Source: Prinia subflava (taxonomy: Eukaryota; Chordata; Aves; Passeriformes; Cisticolidae). Taken from it: a stretch of DNA of 64,000 nt. The notes beneath the pieces were generated by a model that was given only the letters and a program-made list of their open reading frames with translations, was not told the DNA's origin and searched no databases. Each line of letters opens with the position of its first letter. The first letter of the stretch is position 1. Below are positions 13,701-27,100 of this stretch, in pieces. The DNA lies in contig NC_086283.1 of the NCBI RefSeq assembly GCF_021018805.1, positions 20,570,162-20,634,161 of the forward strand, read 5' to 3'. The position numbers were made by a program, and so were the translations under genes.

Positions 13701-14539
13701 GCCAGCACTGAGTCAGCCAGACATGCTGCAGCACTCCAAGGGCTCTTTCAATTATTTTTTTATAAGTTTTAATTTCTATAAGATTTAGAAATAAAGTACA
13801 GTCCTCACTTCAGAAAATCCCACTGGAACTGAAACTAAAATTAATATAATACCTAAAGGTACAATTTAAGTTCTGGTGTTGCAATGTTTCACACATGAGC
13901 ATTTCTTAAGAATCAGGAGGACTCACAATTTCTAATGCTCACATTTCTTTGTATCATTCAACTTCTGATGGCTTTATCAATGACAGCATGATTAATTCAG
14001 TTCTTAGAACTGCTGCTATAAAAATAACACGGAACAAATCCAATTTGTAAATTGGAAGAATATTCTTTTATGTCACTTGCTCACCTGTAGAACAGAGGGC
14101 AACATGTTTTCTTGAACTGACACTGGTTACTTTTAGGAACAAAAAAAATCAGGTGAATCTATTCTGCAGAGTCTGTTTACAAAGTCTGCTAATGAGAAAA
14201 AAATGCAGTGCTAAAAATGAAAGGAATTGCAAATTCTGTAGCCAGAAGTAAATGTAATCATAGGGAGTATATTCCCCGTAGATCTATTTAAAGGTCTTTT
14301 TTGTTCTTAAGTGACAGTGATTTCTATTCAGGGCACACGTGTGTAAACATGTGTACCTAAACAGGAGTTTGTAAGAAAATACGCACTGTGCCTTTGACCC
14401 AGGAATTAAAATAAAGAGGGAACAGGTGATCACTTAATTCCACCTGATTCAAATCAGCCTTCAGTGCCATGTTTTTGAGAAGGGAAGCTTTCAGTTGCAA
14501 AGTTCAGAATCTGGAACATACAATAATTAGGAGAATGTT
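4769..14539. other. Non-coding 3' flank of DACH2, proximal part
   Basis: There is no recognisable gene. Contents are the G/T-C tract near 10.3 kb, a GC-richer block at about 12540-13340 with overlapping open frames on both strands, and an AT-rich stretch at 7850-8100 full of homeobox-type cores that may be regulatory. The remainder shows nothing I can name. Confidence 0.6.
10268..10408. repeat. (GTTT)n-rich tract ending in poly-C
   Basis: About 120 bases made almost only of G and T, with GTTT and GTTTTT units, followed by 18 consecutive C at 10391-10408. The plus strand is A-free over most of the G/T part. The minus strand of the poly-C end is an 18-G run. The tract explains the Phe/Leu/Val- and Pro-rich open frames of about 100 codons here, which are not genes. 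Confidence 0.9.
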
Positions 14540-15146
14540 TAACACCAACCCACCCTCTTTATTCATTAATTTCTTCAAGTATTTCTAGTAGTGTAAAATA
14601 CCGGTTTGCATTAGTACAGTTACTATGGGAATTCACAGTCCAAAAAAAAATCTTAGAAGATTTCCAAAGTCAAACAAAAAACTTTTTAATACTGTATTTT
14701 TAGCAAGAACATTTTTAACAAAGAATGTGTACTTTAACTTAATATGGTACAACAGAGAAAGCAGACTTAAAAGTTTCCATTATCTAACACTCTACTGCAT
14801 ATTCATTTTTCCATCTTGAAAGATCAAAAGCCAAGCTGAACTGAGCATCAAAAAAAAAAAGCATCAATTATAATCCTCATATTACATCAGCTATTAGGGT
14901 TTAGCTCACACTTTTGAATTGGTCATCTAATGAAAGGACAGTTTTTACATCGTTCTTTTAAAAAATGTACACACATTTCTTTTTAAAACATTAATATATA
15001 TCGAGTATCTGCTTCAGTAAACAAAGCTTAATTTATAAACACAATCAAAACAGCTCCATGTTGAACAGTTTCAGTGATAAACTGAACTTGTATGATGTAC
15101 AGACAGTGAGGAGCACTGTGGCTTAAAATCATTGTGCCATTGCTAT
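14540..15146 (-). other. DACH2: DACH2 3' untranslated region
   Basis: This AT-rich stretch follows the stop codon. It is free of recognisable transposons and carries many short T- and A-runs on both strands. The lower limit is inferred from the AATAAA signal at 14563-14558, followed within 20 bases by a G/T-rich stretch (GGGTGGGTTGGTGTT on the minus strand). An earlier ATTAAA at 14690-14685 could give a shorter form. The true transcript end needs RNA data. Confidence 0.65.
14558..14563 (-). terminator. Polyadenylation signal AATAAA of DACH2
   Basis: AATAAA on the minus strand lies about 585 bases after the stop codon, with a G/U-rich downstream element immediately following. Together these are the standard layout of a cleavage/polyadenylation site. 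Confidence 0.6.
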
Positions 15147-15163
15147 TCAGTAATAGCCACCTC
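15147..15163 (-). CDS. DACH2: DACH2 last coding segment and stop
   Basis: After a long pyrimidine tract and CCTTAG, the exon reads GA GGT GGC TAT TAC TGA. With the G carried over from the 23585 exon this gives Gly-Gly-Gly-Tyr-Tyr and stop. The YY pair aligns with the NYYC region of mammalian DACH2 as I remember it, and the bases after the stop still resemble the mammalian tail (ATG GCA CAA, Met-Ala-Gln, in frame). The acceptor and homology are good. The premature end relative to mammals is discussed as a finding. Confidence 0.8.
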
Positions 15164-18100
15164 CTAAGGAAAGAAAAAAAGACATTTTGGGGGAAAGGGT
15201 GGAAAGGGAAAATAATTCATGTATGTGCTTAAAAATACTAAAATTCTTTTATATCCCCAGGGCCTAGAAATGATCTGTTGTGACAGGCTTGGTTTGGTAT
15301 GATAAGCTTGTAAAAAGTCTCAGTATTTCTTAATACGGCAGTTTTCAATGCAGCAACAGTAAACTGCTTGAAATTGTCCTTCAAGTTTCATGCTACAAAT
15401 CCTATTCCTCACACAGTACTGAAGGCATCAAAGGTTGGACAGATCATTTCTCAGCAATACAGTTATTGTCTTCAAATAGTGGTCATTATACATTTTTCAG
15501 CAATAGGTGGTTCCTTCAGTACATAATGGTCGGTTTGATGTAAGTTCTGTTTTCTGCAGGGAAACAAAAAAAGAAGAATAAAGTCAATCGTGTTGAACAT
15601 TTTATAATTAATTTGACACTTAGATGGTTTCTTCACTTGGTTGTGGATCTTTTTTTCCCTCAAGCTAAACAAGGAGATCTACAAGCGACATAAATGAACC
15701 TGTCCATCATGTGGGCATGTTTTGTGTAGGATAAGGAGGCACTGAGTGACAACACCTGGGCAAGCCCTCAAGAAAGGACAAAGAGCCACCACCACTTTCC
15801 CTGATGTTTGCCAAAAATGGCTCAGGACAGGCTGCAAACACTCTGATTTGGATTTTCTTCCCTTAAGGCATTTCTTTTAAATCAAACACTTCTCCCAAAG
15901 GTAGCCTGTGTTGGATAGCTGCCTCCCTGGGACAGACCCAGGGACAAGGCACCAGCTTTATCCCACACCCTTGTCACTGCACAAAACCTGCCAGGGAACA
16001 GGGTGTTAAAACTGCATTGCTTTCAAAAAATGTAAATCAGGATCTGTTCTTGGAAAACTGTTCTTTCATTCAGAAACCACCACATTTCTCTTAAAGTCCT
16101 ATTTCTTTATTTAGAGAACGAAGCAGAAAAGCACTTCATAAAAATATTCCTAGTTATAGTACCTATCAACTGTGATTTTTCACACTAAGCAACCTTAAGC
16201 TCAGAGAAAAAATAAATATTGAAATGCCCACAGAAACTGAAGCCAACAGGAATCCATATTCCTGGTTCATTATACAATGAATCATGAATCCACCCAGCTA
16301 AATCTGCAAGAACTGATCAGGAAGATGATAGCAAAATGATAATATGGAGCAGCATTTTGTATAATGTTGACATCTCTCCCATTACTGTTTTACATATGCC
16401 AATACTGAGCGCTCCTAAGGAATGAACAAGTATTGACCTGCAAACTGACACTGATCCTTGGAGCAATCTCCAAGTTTGCCACATTTCAATTTCAAAATGC
16501 ATTTCAGCTATAATATGAGTGATTTATCATTTAGCAGTAGCTGTCAAAGTAACCTCCTAGATAAAACAAAAACATCTGGAACCATAAACAGAGGAGAGCA
16601 GTAGCTGAATTTTAATCCAAATCCGACATGTTCATTTCATTAGGAACAGGAAACAGCTAATTAGTAACTGAATGTTTCGTGGTTTTAAGGAGGCTCAGAC
16701 TCTCCAAACTGAGATGATTTAATACGTATTTTGGATGTAAGCACAAATAAAGATCACAAGCGCCAGGGACATAACAACTCCAGAGGGCCATTTGGGAGCC
16801 TCCAAAGAAAGGACTAAAATTAGTTTCAGGCCATTGGCTGATGAAAATTCTTGTCTTAAACCTAGTGGGGAATTACTAAAGCCGGGGGGGGCAGTCAGCA
16901 GAAGTGCAAGGATTGAGCACTGTGGGGTTTGTTTGTGGATTGGGGTTTTTTTTCCTTTTTCTCATGATCATTAGTAAGCTGCATATGGCTTCTTCCTGGT
17001 GTAGACTGTTCTTTATGTTCTTATTAAATCCTAAGTATTATTTTTAAAATTAAGGTAAGATGAGGACATTAAGGGTACTTCGGGCTTACTAAACTTTGGA
17101 ATAGTTTCCCATATTTCCTTCCAATCCCCTTTATTTCTCAAGGAAAGTTCAGTGGAGGTACCTGGAATACCTGTAAGAGAGAAAAGTAAATGCCACAGCT
17201 CAAGCCCAGTGCAGCCACCCAGGAGACATCATTGATCAGTGAACAGAAAGTGCATACTTAAATATTTCCTTTTTTATAATACCCTCAATTATTCTCCAGA
17301 AATTAAAATACTTTTTTGCTGCTGTGCAATAAACTGAATTTCATGGCATTAACCACGTCACACAGCAACCACCTCTGAGGAATTAATGTGCTGGGAGCAG
17401 CTGTGCCCTCACTTACACAGGAAAGACAATGGGATGTTGTCAAATTAATTTTTTCTGGAGAATATTCACCATCTCCTCAGTGCAGCTGACTGCAAGCTAC
17501 AGACCATTTTATAGCACTTTACTGTATTATATAGCAAAGATTTGAATAAATCTGTGTGCAATAAATGTATTCTTTTATCGGGTTTATCCCTTAATCAAAT
17601 ATTCACTTATGTGGGCTTCATTCTATTAAAAAACGAAATTATACAAAGGTGAGCAAAAGTGTAGATTTACAGTAGTTTAAAGCCTAATCTCATTCTCTAG
17701 GGGTAATACTGACAATATAAAAATGGTATAAATGATATTCCCTAACACTAAATATGTTCATGAGCCCCCTGTGCATGTTACACTGCTTTACAGCCTACAG
17801 AGCAATGCATGACTGCCTTAATAAGCAAGACATTCAGAAAGGAGGGGTTTTTTCCCTTCACAATGTATAAGACAAGTAAAGATCCCTGAGTTTTCTGGTG
17901 AGCCAGAGTCTGTGTTAATAACTGGAATTTTCCCTCAGGATGGCATTCTCTTCCCTGAGTTGTTAGTCCAGGGTAGGTTGCAGCTCTTGCTTTTGCCCCA
18001 ATATCATCATTTGTCTTTTTCTTTTAAGGTTTTAACGGGTGCATAAAGGACAAATCCAAAGGCAATAATCATCACCTCCACATTTATTCACGTTTTTTTC

Positions 18101-21100
18101 CCCCATCCTATTCCACATCTCTGAATTTTCTGAGTTCTTGGTTTGTAAGGTTTCTGGTTTAAATCGGGAATTCAGCTTTGTTTTCCTAAACTATTTTAAA
18201 ACAAAACTTTCATGTGTACCCTCCCAATGTACGCCAGCAGTGCTGCTGTGCAAACCCAGTCCAGCGAGAGGAGAAACACCCTGGCTGCACCTACACCTTG
18301 GGATTGCCAGGACTCTGTGGGACAGTGAGAATGGTGAAAAAATTCACTGGAGGAAGGAAATGTGGGATCTGCTATGTAATAGTGAGAAAACGGATAAATA
18401 TGTTATATCAGTAAGTGAAAATTATCTGTGTAATTTCTAAGGTATAACCCAGCACTACAGGGTGCAGAGAACATGGGTAGCACGGATGAAATAATAAACT
18501 GAAAATCCTGCTCTGCCAGCTGAGCTGGAGGAGTGGCTGGGAGAGCAGCTGGAATAAGGCGAGGTGGAGCTGAGAGCTGGCTCTGTGGCCAGAGAGAGGG
18601 CAGGCTATGCCCTCTGGGAGCCTCTGCACATCTCGTGCTCCAGGGAGCAGGATCCAGGAGTCTCACAGGTGTCCAACTGCACAGGAGATGAGCTCTCCAC
18701 GCATCCTAAGCTGAGTAAACAGCACCTCAGTTAGATCAGAGCCAAGCTCAGCTTTGGAGGAAGCAACACATGGGAAATGCAATGCTGTAACAATAAATTA
18801 ACTTGCAAAGCTGGGGCTAATTAGTTTGAACCAGTGTCTTACTTTGTACAAATTAAAAAATCAGCCCAAACCAGCTTGCTTCTACAAAGGATCACATCCC
18901 TCTGAAAAACCCTCTTTCCCTACAGCCCTTGGCAGACAGGGGTGCTGCCTGCCTGGAGGGGGAATGAATCCAGGCCCCTGCTTGTGGGTTCAGACCCCAG
19001 CAATTACCAAAACTCAGCAAAGGATCCCTTCATGATCATGAAAAGAAGATGGATCTGGGCTGATCATTTAGCTGAATGACAAGAAAAAATTACTTCTTTG
19101 CCTGCTGATTAGTTGTCCAGCAAAACTTCTCTTTTATCTGCAAATATCCTTGAAACTGAGCAGTGAAAGAGCAGGGCATGGCTCCCTCTAGACCCAGCAA
19201 GAACACGGTCAATAAAAGCTGGTTCTGTGAGCACCAATACCAACAAAGGTTGGTTTGTTTTCATCTCTCACACCTTCCTATGGCCTCTCTCCACCCCTGC
19301 AGAGGTGCCCCCTCTGGAATCTAGGGCAGGGTTGGCTCTAGGCTGAGCCCAGGGGATCCCTTGGGATTGGTAGCAAAACTTCTTCCCTCAGGAGCGTGGT
19401 GCCCAACCCTGTAGGGCTGCTCACTCACAGAGCTGCTAGGCTGGAGTTTCTCCCCCATTTATTTTGTGTGTAAGGCTGCTAAGTCGACCCTGTCAAATAT
19501 TTCCTCGTCCATGTTAACAGAGCTAAAAAATACTTGTACTAAACCCAGGATATCTAGTCAGTGTCTGTAAGGCCCTGTTCCTGGCGAGCCCCTAATGGGG
19601 TAGTTCTCAGCTGCACGTGGGCAGTGTGGGTATGGAGTGACAGTCTGGGAACTGCACAGGAGCTTTAAAAGAACTTTTCTAGGAACTCTGCAATGACACA
19701 GCACAAGGTAGCTACCAGGGGTTTAATAATTCACAGCCTCCAGAGCAGGACACCCACTAGAGAGAGAACACAGCTTGGGCAGAAGGAAGAACACCAGGCC
19801 TAAGACTCAGATAAAGCAGCCTGGATTTGAAAACTCACTGGTTAGAGCAGAACGCAAACTAAAGTCCAGTCTTCTACATAAACCCCAAAATACATTCCAA
19901 GCTACACCAGTCCTTCATCTTTGACAATCATGTAAAAAAAAAATACCATTCACGGCAACCCAAGAGTTTTTGTGCCAGATCTCTGCCAGGTTATGTCACA
20001 AACAAAAACACCAGCAGCAGCAGCTCTGGGTCACCCTCCTGTTGCAGGCACAGTGAAGTACATTTTCACCTCAGGAAAGCCTACCTGCCTGTGCTGCTGC
20101 CTCCTTCCTGAAATTGAGAGTATTTTATTTTTTTTATAAATTGTTGTTATCAAGTATTACTGCAACATCTAGTTTTTAAGATTTTAAGCTAACATTGCTT
20201 CGCTGATTGTTCCAATATCCCCTAACAATGAAATATTGTAATACAAAAGTTAACTAAGGTATAAACATGCAAAAGGAGAAGTCTCCCTGTGATCATAAAA
20301 TGATGTTATTTTCTGTTCAGCAGTTCATGTTACTGCTGTTCATGCTAATTAATTAAAGGAGCTGTTGCTGTAATGTGCAAACAGGGAATCTGAGAAACTG
20401 AGAGGGCTTTTAGGTCTCGGAGTGAAGTTAAGTCAATCTGGGCGCGGGCAATCAAATGTAATGAAATCACTTGTCAGTGCTAAGCTTGCAAAAACTGTGA
20501 AGTTTGACTAGGGAGTAAAAGGATTATAATTAGATTTCCAATAGGATAATAACTAAATGGCAGAAAGCAGTAAAGAGAAAATATTACTTTGTTAGCTAAT
20601 GGTACTGCTGTTCGGTTTTAGTTTTTATCAGCACACTTGTAGTTGTGCTAATTTAATTTGCTTTTATCAGCAAAAATGCACTACTCGAATGGTACTTGAA
20701 TGTCATTTGCAAAAATCATTGATCTGAAGGTGCACTTAATGACACCCAGTATGTTTATTTTATGTGGAAGGGAGATTGGCTGATAAAATGGTTGATGCAC
20801 CGTGGTGCTGGCCCAGGAGTGAGCAGCTGAAGGAGGAGCTGGAGGGTGTCTGAGTGCTCATCACCTGCTCTGCTCCACTGCAACCATCACTGATGTCCTC
20901 TGCCAGCTAAAAACCTCCCAGCTCCAGCTCTGAACTACATCTGGGATAGGGAGGATGGAAGCATTAGACTGTAAAGTTCAAAAAAGTTTCAAGTCTCATC
21001 TGCAGGAAATTTTTGTTCAATTAATATACAAAGCAGAGGGAAAATGAGTCAACTAAATGGAAATGATTTATAATGCAGATCAGAAACACAGTACATGAAC

Positions 21101-24100
21101 AGCTTGTGTTAATAAAATCATTTTAAGAAATGAGCATAAAATATGATATGACTTAATCACTGTGAAAGGTGGCTGTGCAGTAGTTCTGTAATTTTCCTTT
21201 AAACCATCTTAAGGAGATACTGGCAGTGGAACTAATTGAATTTCAAAGGAAAAGCACTGTGTGGATGATAGATTTCTGTCCAGCAGAGCTATTGACAACA
21301 GGAAAAGAAAGCTCTGTATTGATGCTAAAGCTTTTTTCCTGAGCAACTGAAAGAGATTTTGGAAGCCTGGAAACAGCTTTGTATTAGGGAGATGTGTTTT
21401 GCCCCTTTCTCCTCCCAGGACCCAAAAAAACAAAGGCAGCAAATGAGAGGGGCAGTGAGGGAGTGTGCTTGAATTGTCAGAGCTGCAACAGCAATAGGAG
21501 CTGTCAGGGACACTAATGGTTATCAAACGGAAAGGGAATAAAAAGTTACTACAGTATCAGCATAAATAAAAACAAGAGACAAAACCACTTTGATATCTAA
21601 ACAAGCTCCACAGAGAGCTTTCCAGAAGGCTTTTTATCAACTGAGTGTTTAGTGACCAAGCGGCTCAGCTCCTCACGTCTCCAGATGAGCAGGATTATCA
21701 CACCAGAGGGGTCAGAGCCAGCAGGGCAGAAAAGGGAAGGGAATGGCTTTGCCATGGAGGGACAGGGACACGGCTGCAGCTCCTGCTGCTCAGGCCATGT
21801 CCTGATCTCACTGAGCTCAGGGACACTGAACACAGGGAAATACAGCTCTCCCTTTGGCCACACTTAACAAAAACTTCCTGAGCCAAAGCCTCTCATAACT
21901 GAAGGGATGATGTAGTTGGGATCAGATTAAAAGAGAAAAACAACAACAACAAAAAAATCCAAAACAAACCACCAAAAAAATCCAACCTGAAATATAAATG
22001 GTAAAAATCACAAGGCTTTCCTGTGTATTAATAAACTACAGGTAACATAAGAAATCTCTCTTGATTCCTTCAGGCAAGTAAATGGTCATTGCAAGTGGCT
22101 GTGCATCACTCTCCTAACAGTATTTGTAACCATTTCTGATGTAAATACACATTTGAGCCAAGTATCATGGTTTTTCATCAACTGAAAACTGAAATTACCT
22201 TTCTCTTCTTTATCAGAGTCTGCCCAAATGCACCTTTGACTTTCAGTGTTGTTTGGAAGAGCAGAGCTCTCCTCTCAGCAGGTAGCATGAACAGATCAGA
22301 AATGTAAGGAACATTTTGCTCATCAAATTTAAACACATGTGTTGCAAGTGCTCATCCAATATTTTGACTATTTCTGGCAGCAGCAATTTTCCAATTGCAA
22401 TATTTAGAGCACAGCTCTCATCATATGTGCACATATATATACACACACATATGTCAGATGTATATATCTGCATTACAATTAAGCTGTGATTCTCCTTCTC
22501 TGTAATAAAGAGCATATGAATCTAAAATCACAAGAAGAGACAGCAGTAAAAATATTTGAAAGCTTTCCTGTAAGGATGACAGATGGACGACAGATGCATA
22601 CCAGAGGTATGCAAGTCAAACCTTCCCCAGCTGAAAAGAAATGTGCTCAAATGAGTTTTGTGTCTCTGAGTGCACTGCAGCCCTTCCCCTGTCTGCACAA
22701 ACTGCCTTTAGGTACCTCAGCACAGAGCATTTTTGCACATTACCATTACATGATGCAGAAGAAAGGGTGGGATTGCTCTAAGAAGCAGCAGTTCTAAAGA
22801 AGAGGCAGCTGTCTCCAGGCTCCCAGAGCAGCCAGCACTGAATGGTCTGGAATGAACATGGCACAGGACTGAAGGGAGAAAAACTCTACAAGCTGGACTT
22901 GCATCAGAGAATTTCAATTTTCAAATTGCTCAGACCAGATTTTGTCACAGGTGACTCTCTATTTTCTTGTGTGGTTCAGAGAGGCTTCCAAGAGGAATGG
23001 TAATATCCCTTGGGAACATCCCTGTGTCTCAGCTCCCCCAAAGGAGGATTTTGCAATTCCTCACATCCCAGACCTGCAGCCAGAACTCAGATCCTGCTCT
23101 TCGGGAAGCACTCAGACCATACCTGGAGGTGCTGCACTTACACACAGTGGAGGAAAAGTAGCACCAGATAGCTGCCCATAATGTGAACATGGCTCTTCTT
23201 TTTCACTTACAGTTCATACATTTTTGGAAAACATCTGTGGTCTTGATAGGTAGGTGAAGAGCAGAGGTAAAATATTTCAAATGATAAATCCTATTAAAAC
23301 CCCTTTTGAACTAAGGGCATACACCTTGGTAGATTAAATATCAATTTTAAAATAAGTATCACCTATAAATCACCTCAGATAAATATCACCTCTACTTAAA
23401 GTTAATTTCTGATCTTGTAAAGTACTGTTCTCACAAAGGTTTTCTGTATCAAACAGGAAAACAAACTGAAGTTCTGTACTTTACATTTATCCTAAAGCAG
23501 GAAAACAGCCATAAACACTGTTCAGCATTTCACTTCATTTTTAATGCCAAGCACACAGGTGAGGAGCTGTGGTACATACTGCACCTTGCATCGCTGCACC
23601 ATCATGTTGGGTTCCGTTGTGTTCTATCTCCATATCTGGGATTCCAGCATCTGAAAGATGGGAGACTGAAGATTAATGTGTTCCCCTTTGCCCCTCTCTC
23701 AAGCATCTTTAGAAAAATATTTATAGCAAACTAGGGTGCTCTCCAAGTTAACATGGTCTTGCATAAAACATTTGGTCCTCATAGAATTTTCAGCAGTAAA
23801 TTATTTCCAAAATGTGCAAACATTACTGGTCTCACAGTGAATTATTTTTAATGTGCTTCACATTTGTCTGACAATCAGATAATAACCAACACGTGGTAAT
23901 AATATGTCTGCAAAATCCTCTTGGAGAGTGAGGGCATCTGACACATGAAAAATAAAAGTTGAAATTAAACTGTGATAATATTAAACTACATTAATTCTTG
24001 TATAGAGACAAATACCTCCAGATTATGGAGCTGAAGCATATAGCCAGTGCCAGGCAACATTTTTTGGGGTGTGTGTATCAGTTTGTTTGAGTGCATGTTA

Positions 24101-27100
24101 CAGATAAGAACCGTGCAAATTGCATTTCCAACCTCAGCTCGGGATGTGTGAGCATGTGTTACCACCCAAACAAAAATTACAGCTGTCATATTATGTGAAA
24201 TATTTCCAGATCTCTGGCAAGAGCTTTCCAAAGAAGACTGTGCTTTTTTTTTTCTTTTTTTAAATTTTTTCCAAGTTGAGAAGGAGTCTCATGACACTCA
24301 CATTGGATCTGTTTAATTTCATGTTGGTGATCCCTCTGTCTGCATAGTCCTTGGGGTGGAGGCGGGGGCTCCAACACCCCAGGGTGTTACAGGAACAGAT
24401 GCCACGATCCACCTTGTGCCAGCAAGGATTAGCATGAAGGGGATGTGATTTGAATCCATGGCACCTCAAATCCTGGAGAAACATCTGCTTCCCTTATCAT
24501 ACAGCCTTTAGAAATTACAGGAAGGAAAAACCCACACCTGAAAGGGAGCTATGTACACAATTTGGGAGCTTCTCTGTGTAAAAGGCTGTTCTGGACTTTC
24601 TTAACAGAGAATAACTGCATTGTTACTTCCACAGATCCCTTCAGCTGGAGTGTCAGGATCTGTCAGAGGTGATGCTTTGCTGGTGACCCTGTAGTAACTG
24701 AGCTCTGAATGAAAGCAGGACAACCCTGAAAAATACAGTCCTTACGGAAGAGCAATAGCTCAGCAATAAATGTGTAAATGAAATATATGTTGTGTGCATA
24801 TACAGCTCTATAAATGTATATATGATTTTAAAAAGCAGTATTTTCACACGCACTTTTTTTTCTCATCAAATTACAAGTGACTGCTATTCTGCAGGGTTTC
24901 ACTTACTCAGATTCCTGTTCTGAAGGGAAGTACAGGGCACTGACCTATCAATCTGAAAAGGTTCTTTCTTCTCAAACCCTTCAGAGTACAGTTTGTATAT
25001 ACCAAAAATGACAAAGTCATCTGTAACTAATAACAGCATCTGTTAAATGAGACAGACTGTCAGAGTTAAATTAAAAATACTCAGAATAGCCCTTCACATT
25101 TTGTTGTCATAAAATTGTACCTGCAATTAAATTGTGGATTAAGATGCTAATGAGCTACCTGATTTGCATGTGCAATCAGATTAGCATGTAAATATCAGCT
25201 TCTTGCAGGCACTAACATATATATGACTACCTGAGTGTGCCTGCAAATCAAACTGCTGCAGTCAGGCCCACACTAGCAGATGTAAAGGTGTGTTAATCAC
25301 ACTGCTGGAACGTTGGTATCCCTGGATTTGTGGCTTCCAGAACTGCTGGGTGCTCCTGGCTGGTGTGTGAGCAGCAGGTGCTTCCCTGCAGTGGCAGCAC
25401 CCAGGGGAGTGACCTTGCAGCACATCAGGATGTTAGGTTTTTTTCTGAAAATTCTCTCAAGGTTCTGGCTCTGTCCATGGGATCCAGTCTGGGGATTTGC
25501 CTGATCCAGTGGATGTGGTGGAGAAGGTTTTTTGCTGGCTCTGGCCACCCACTCTCCTCTGGTCACTGTCCCCACCCCAGTGTGACTGTGGCTGTAAATT
25601 CACACCTGGATCCCTCCCAGCCACTGCAAATGCTCCAGAGACACCAGCCAGTCCCTGCTTTCAGGGATGTGCAGGGCTATAAAGCAGCAGATGAGAGGAT
25701 GCCTCTGAATGATGCTGCTCTTGTACTCAGAGTTTACATCCCTTGGGTGCCCAGATAAATCAGAGCTCACATCTCCTGCAGAGCATTGCAGTGGCAGGGC
25801 ACACACAGCCTTGCCCTGGCTTTAGAGAACAGTGTGGGCAGCTCTCACAGCTGAGAACTCCAGACAAGCCAAATTCATTATTTTTGCTCAGCAGTCAGGC
25901 AGTTTTTGCACTCTGCAGTCTCTAGCAGAGCCCAAAGCAGGCGGCACAAATTAACACACCACAGGGCACCTGAGTGCAGCAGAGACTGAATGTCACTCTA
26001 ATTCCCGAGCCTCTGCAGAGACTCCAGGTAAGGATATACAGACTAAACCTTAGCTGCAGAACCTGAAATGAATTAAATCACAGGCAGGTTCAGTCTTAAA
26101 CAATCAAACCAAAGCTCTAAAGTTTGGCCAGACCCATCTTAAGCACAAAGGCAAATCCTCCCGGCAGCCAGAACTTAATCACTGTTTAGGAGATTAACTG
26201 ATTTGCTTTTGTTTCACAAGAATATTTGGGAAGTGTTCAAAACCCAGTCAGCTCTGAAAGCTGATACATATTCAACACACTTAATAGGTGAGCTTGTGAG
26301 GCTGAGCAAAAGCCTCAGCCAAACAGCTTTTAAAATGAAGCTCAGCAGTTCTAAAAATGAATCTGCTGGGAGAGAAGAGTTCAGAGAACCTTATAGGAAC
26401 CAAATTTCACATTGTCTTAGCTGGCACTGTAACAGATTTCTCTGTAATATATTCAGCATTTCTTGTCATCTCTGTGTAAACTGCTCTGTCTGCTTCTCTA
26501 GTTGCAGACTTAATTATTTTTTTAATTCACGACCCAGAGCACATGGCCTGAAATAGATTTTTTATTATTTCAGGAAAGAATTGTGGGGATTTATTCTGAA
26601 ATTTGCTCTGTGCATCATCTTGGGTTTTTTTTCTCACTCAATCAAACATCACTTTAAGCTGACTGTGAAAGGCCAACTAAGACATTACCATTTAACATCC
26701 TGAGACTGTCACCTGATGTGGCCTGTTTAAGAGCCTGTTCCACTTGTTCTCTTCTCTTGGATTCGAATTCCAAAGCTTCCTGCAGTTTTCTCTTTGCCTT
26801 CTTCTCTTTCTTCAAGCGTTTTTGAATTGTGGCTGAAATGTAAATACAGTGCAAGAATGGTTGTCAAGGCACAATTAATAGATGACGGAGACAGTAAAAA
26901 ATTAGTTTATCTTCAATATTCAAAGGTGCAGTTCTAGCTCAAGCCCCCTATGACAATAAATCTGAGCATGTGGTGGTGACCTCAAAGACAAACAATTCTG
27001 AGGATGCTGATTATTGATGAAATTCTCTCTCAAGTCAAGCGCCATCAAAGTCTGTGAATGACTTGAAGTTTTTGGTGAGTTAACTGGGATTCAGGAGGGG

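Larger units (their letters stand above)
15164..23584 (-). other. DACH2: DACH2 intron before the last coding segment (8,421 bases)
   Basis: Starts at donor GTGCAG and ends with a pyrimidine tract plus TTAG on the minus strand. It contains no recognised transposon. The block at about 20310-20800 looks like a conserved regulatory element. The stretch 19300-19850 is GC-richer and unassigned. The rest is unremarkable AT-rich DNA. Confidence 0.75.

Noticed and set aside
19300..19850. Possible further LTR (a TTTAATAATTCACAG segment near 19723)
   Set aside because: No TG...CA ends, target duplication or ordered TATA/AATAAA signals could be found.
26654..26854. Reading the 66-codon frame here as a small gene
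   Set aside because: It is one DACH2 exon (26832-26689) extended into intron sequence at both ends.
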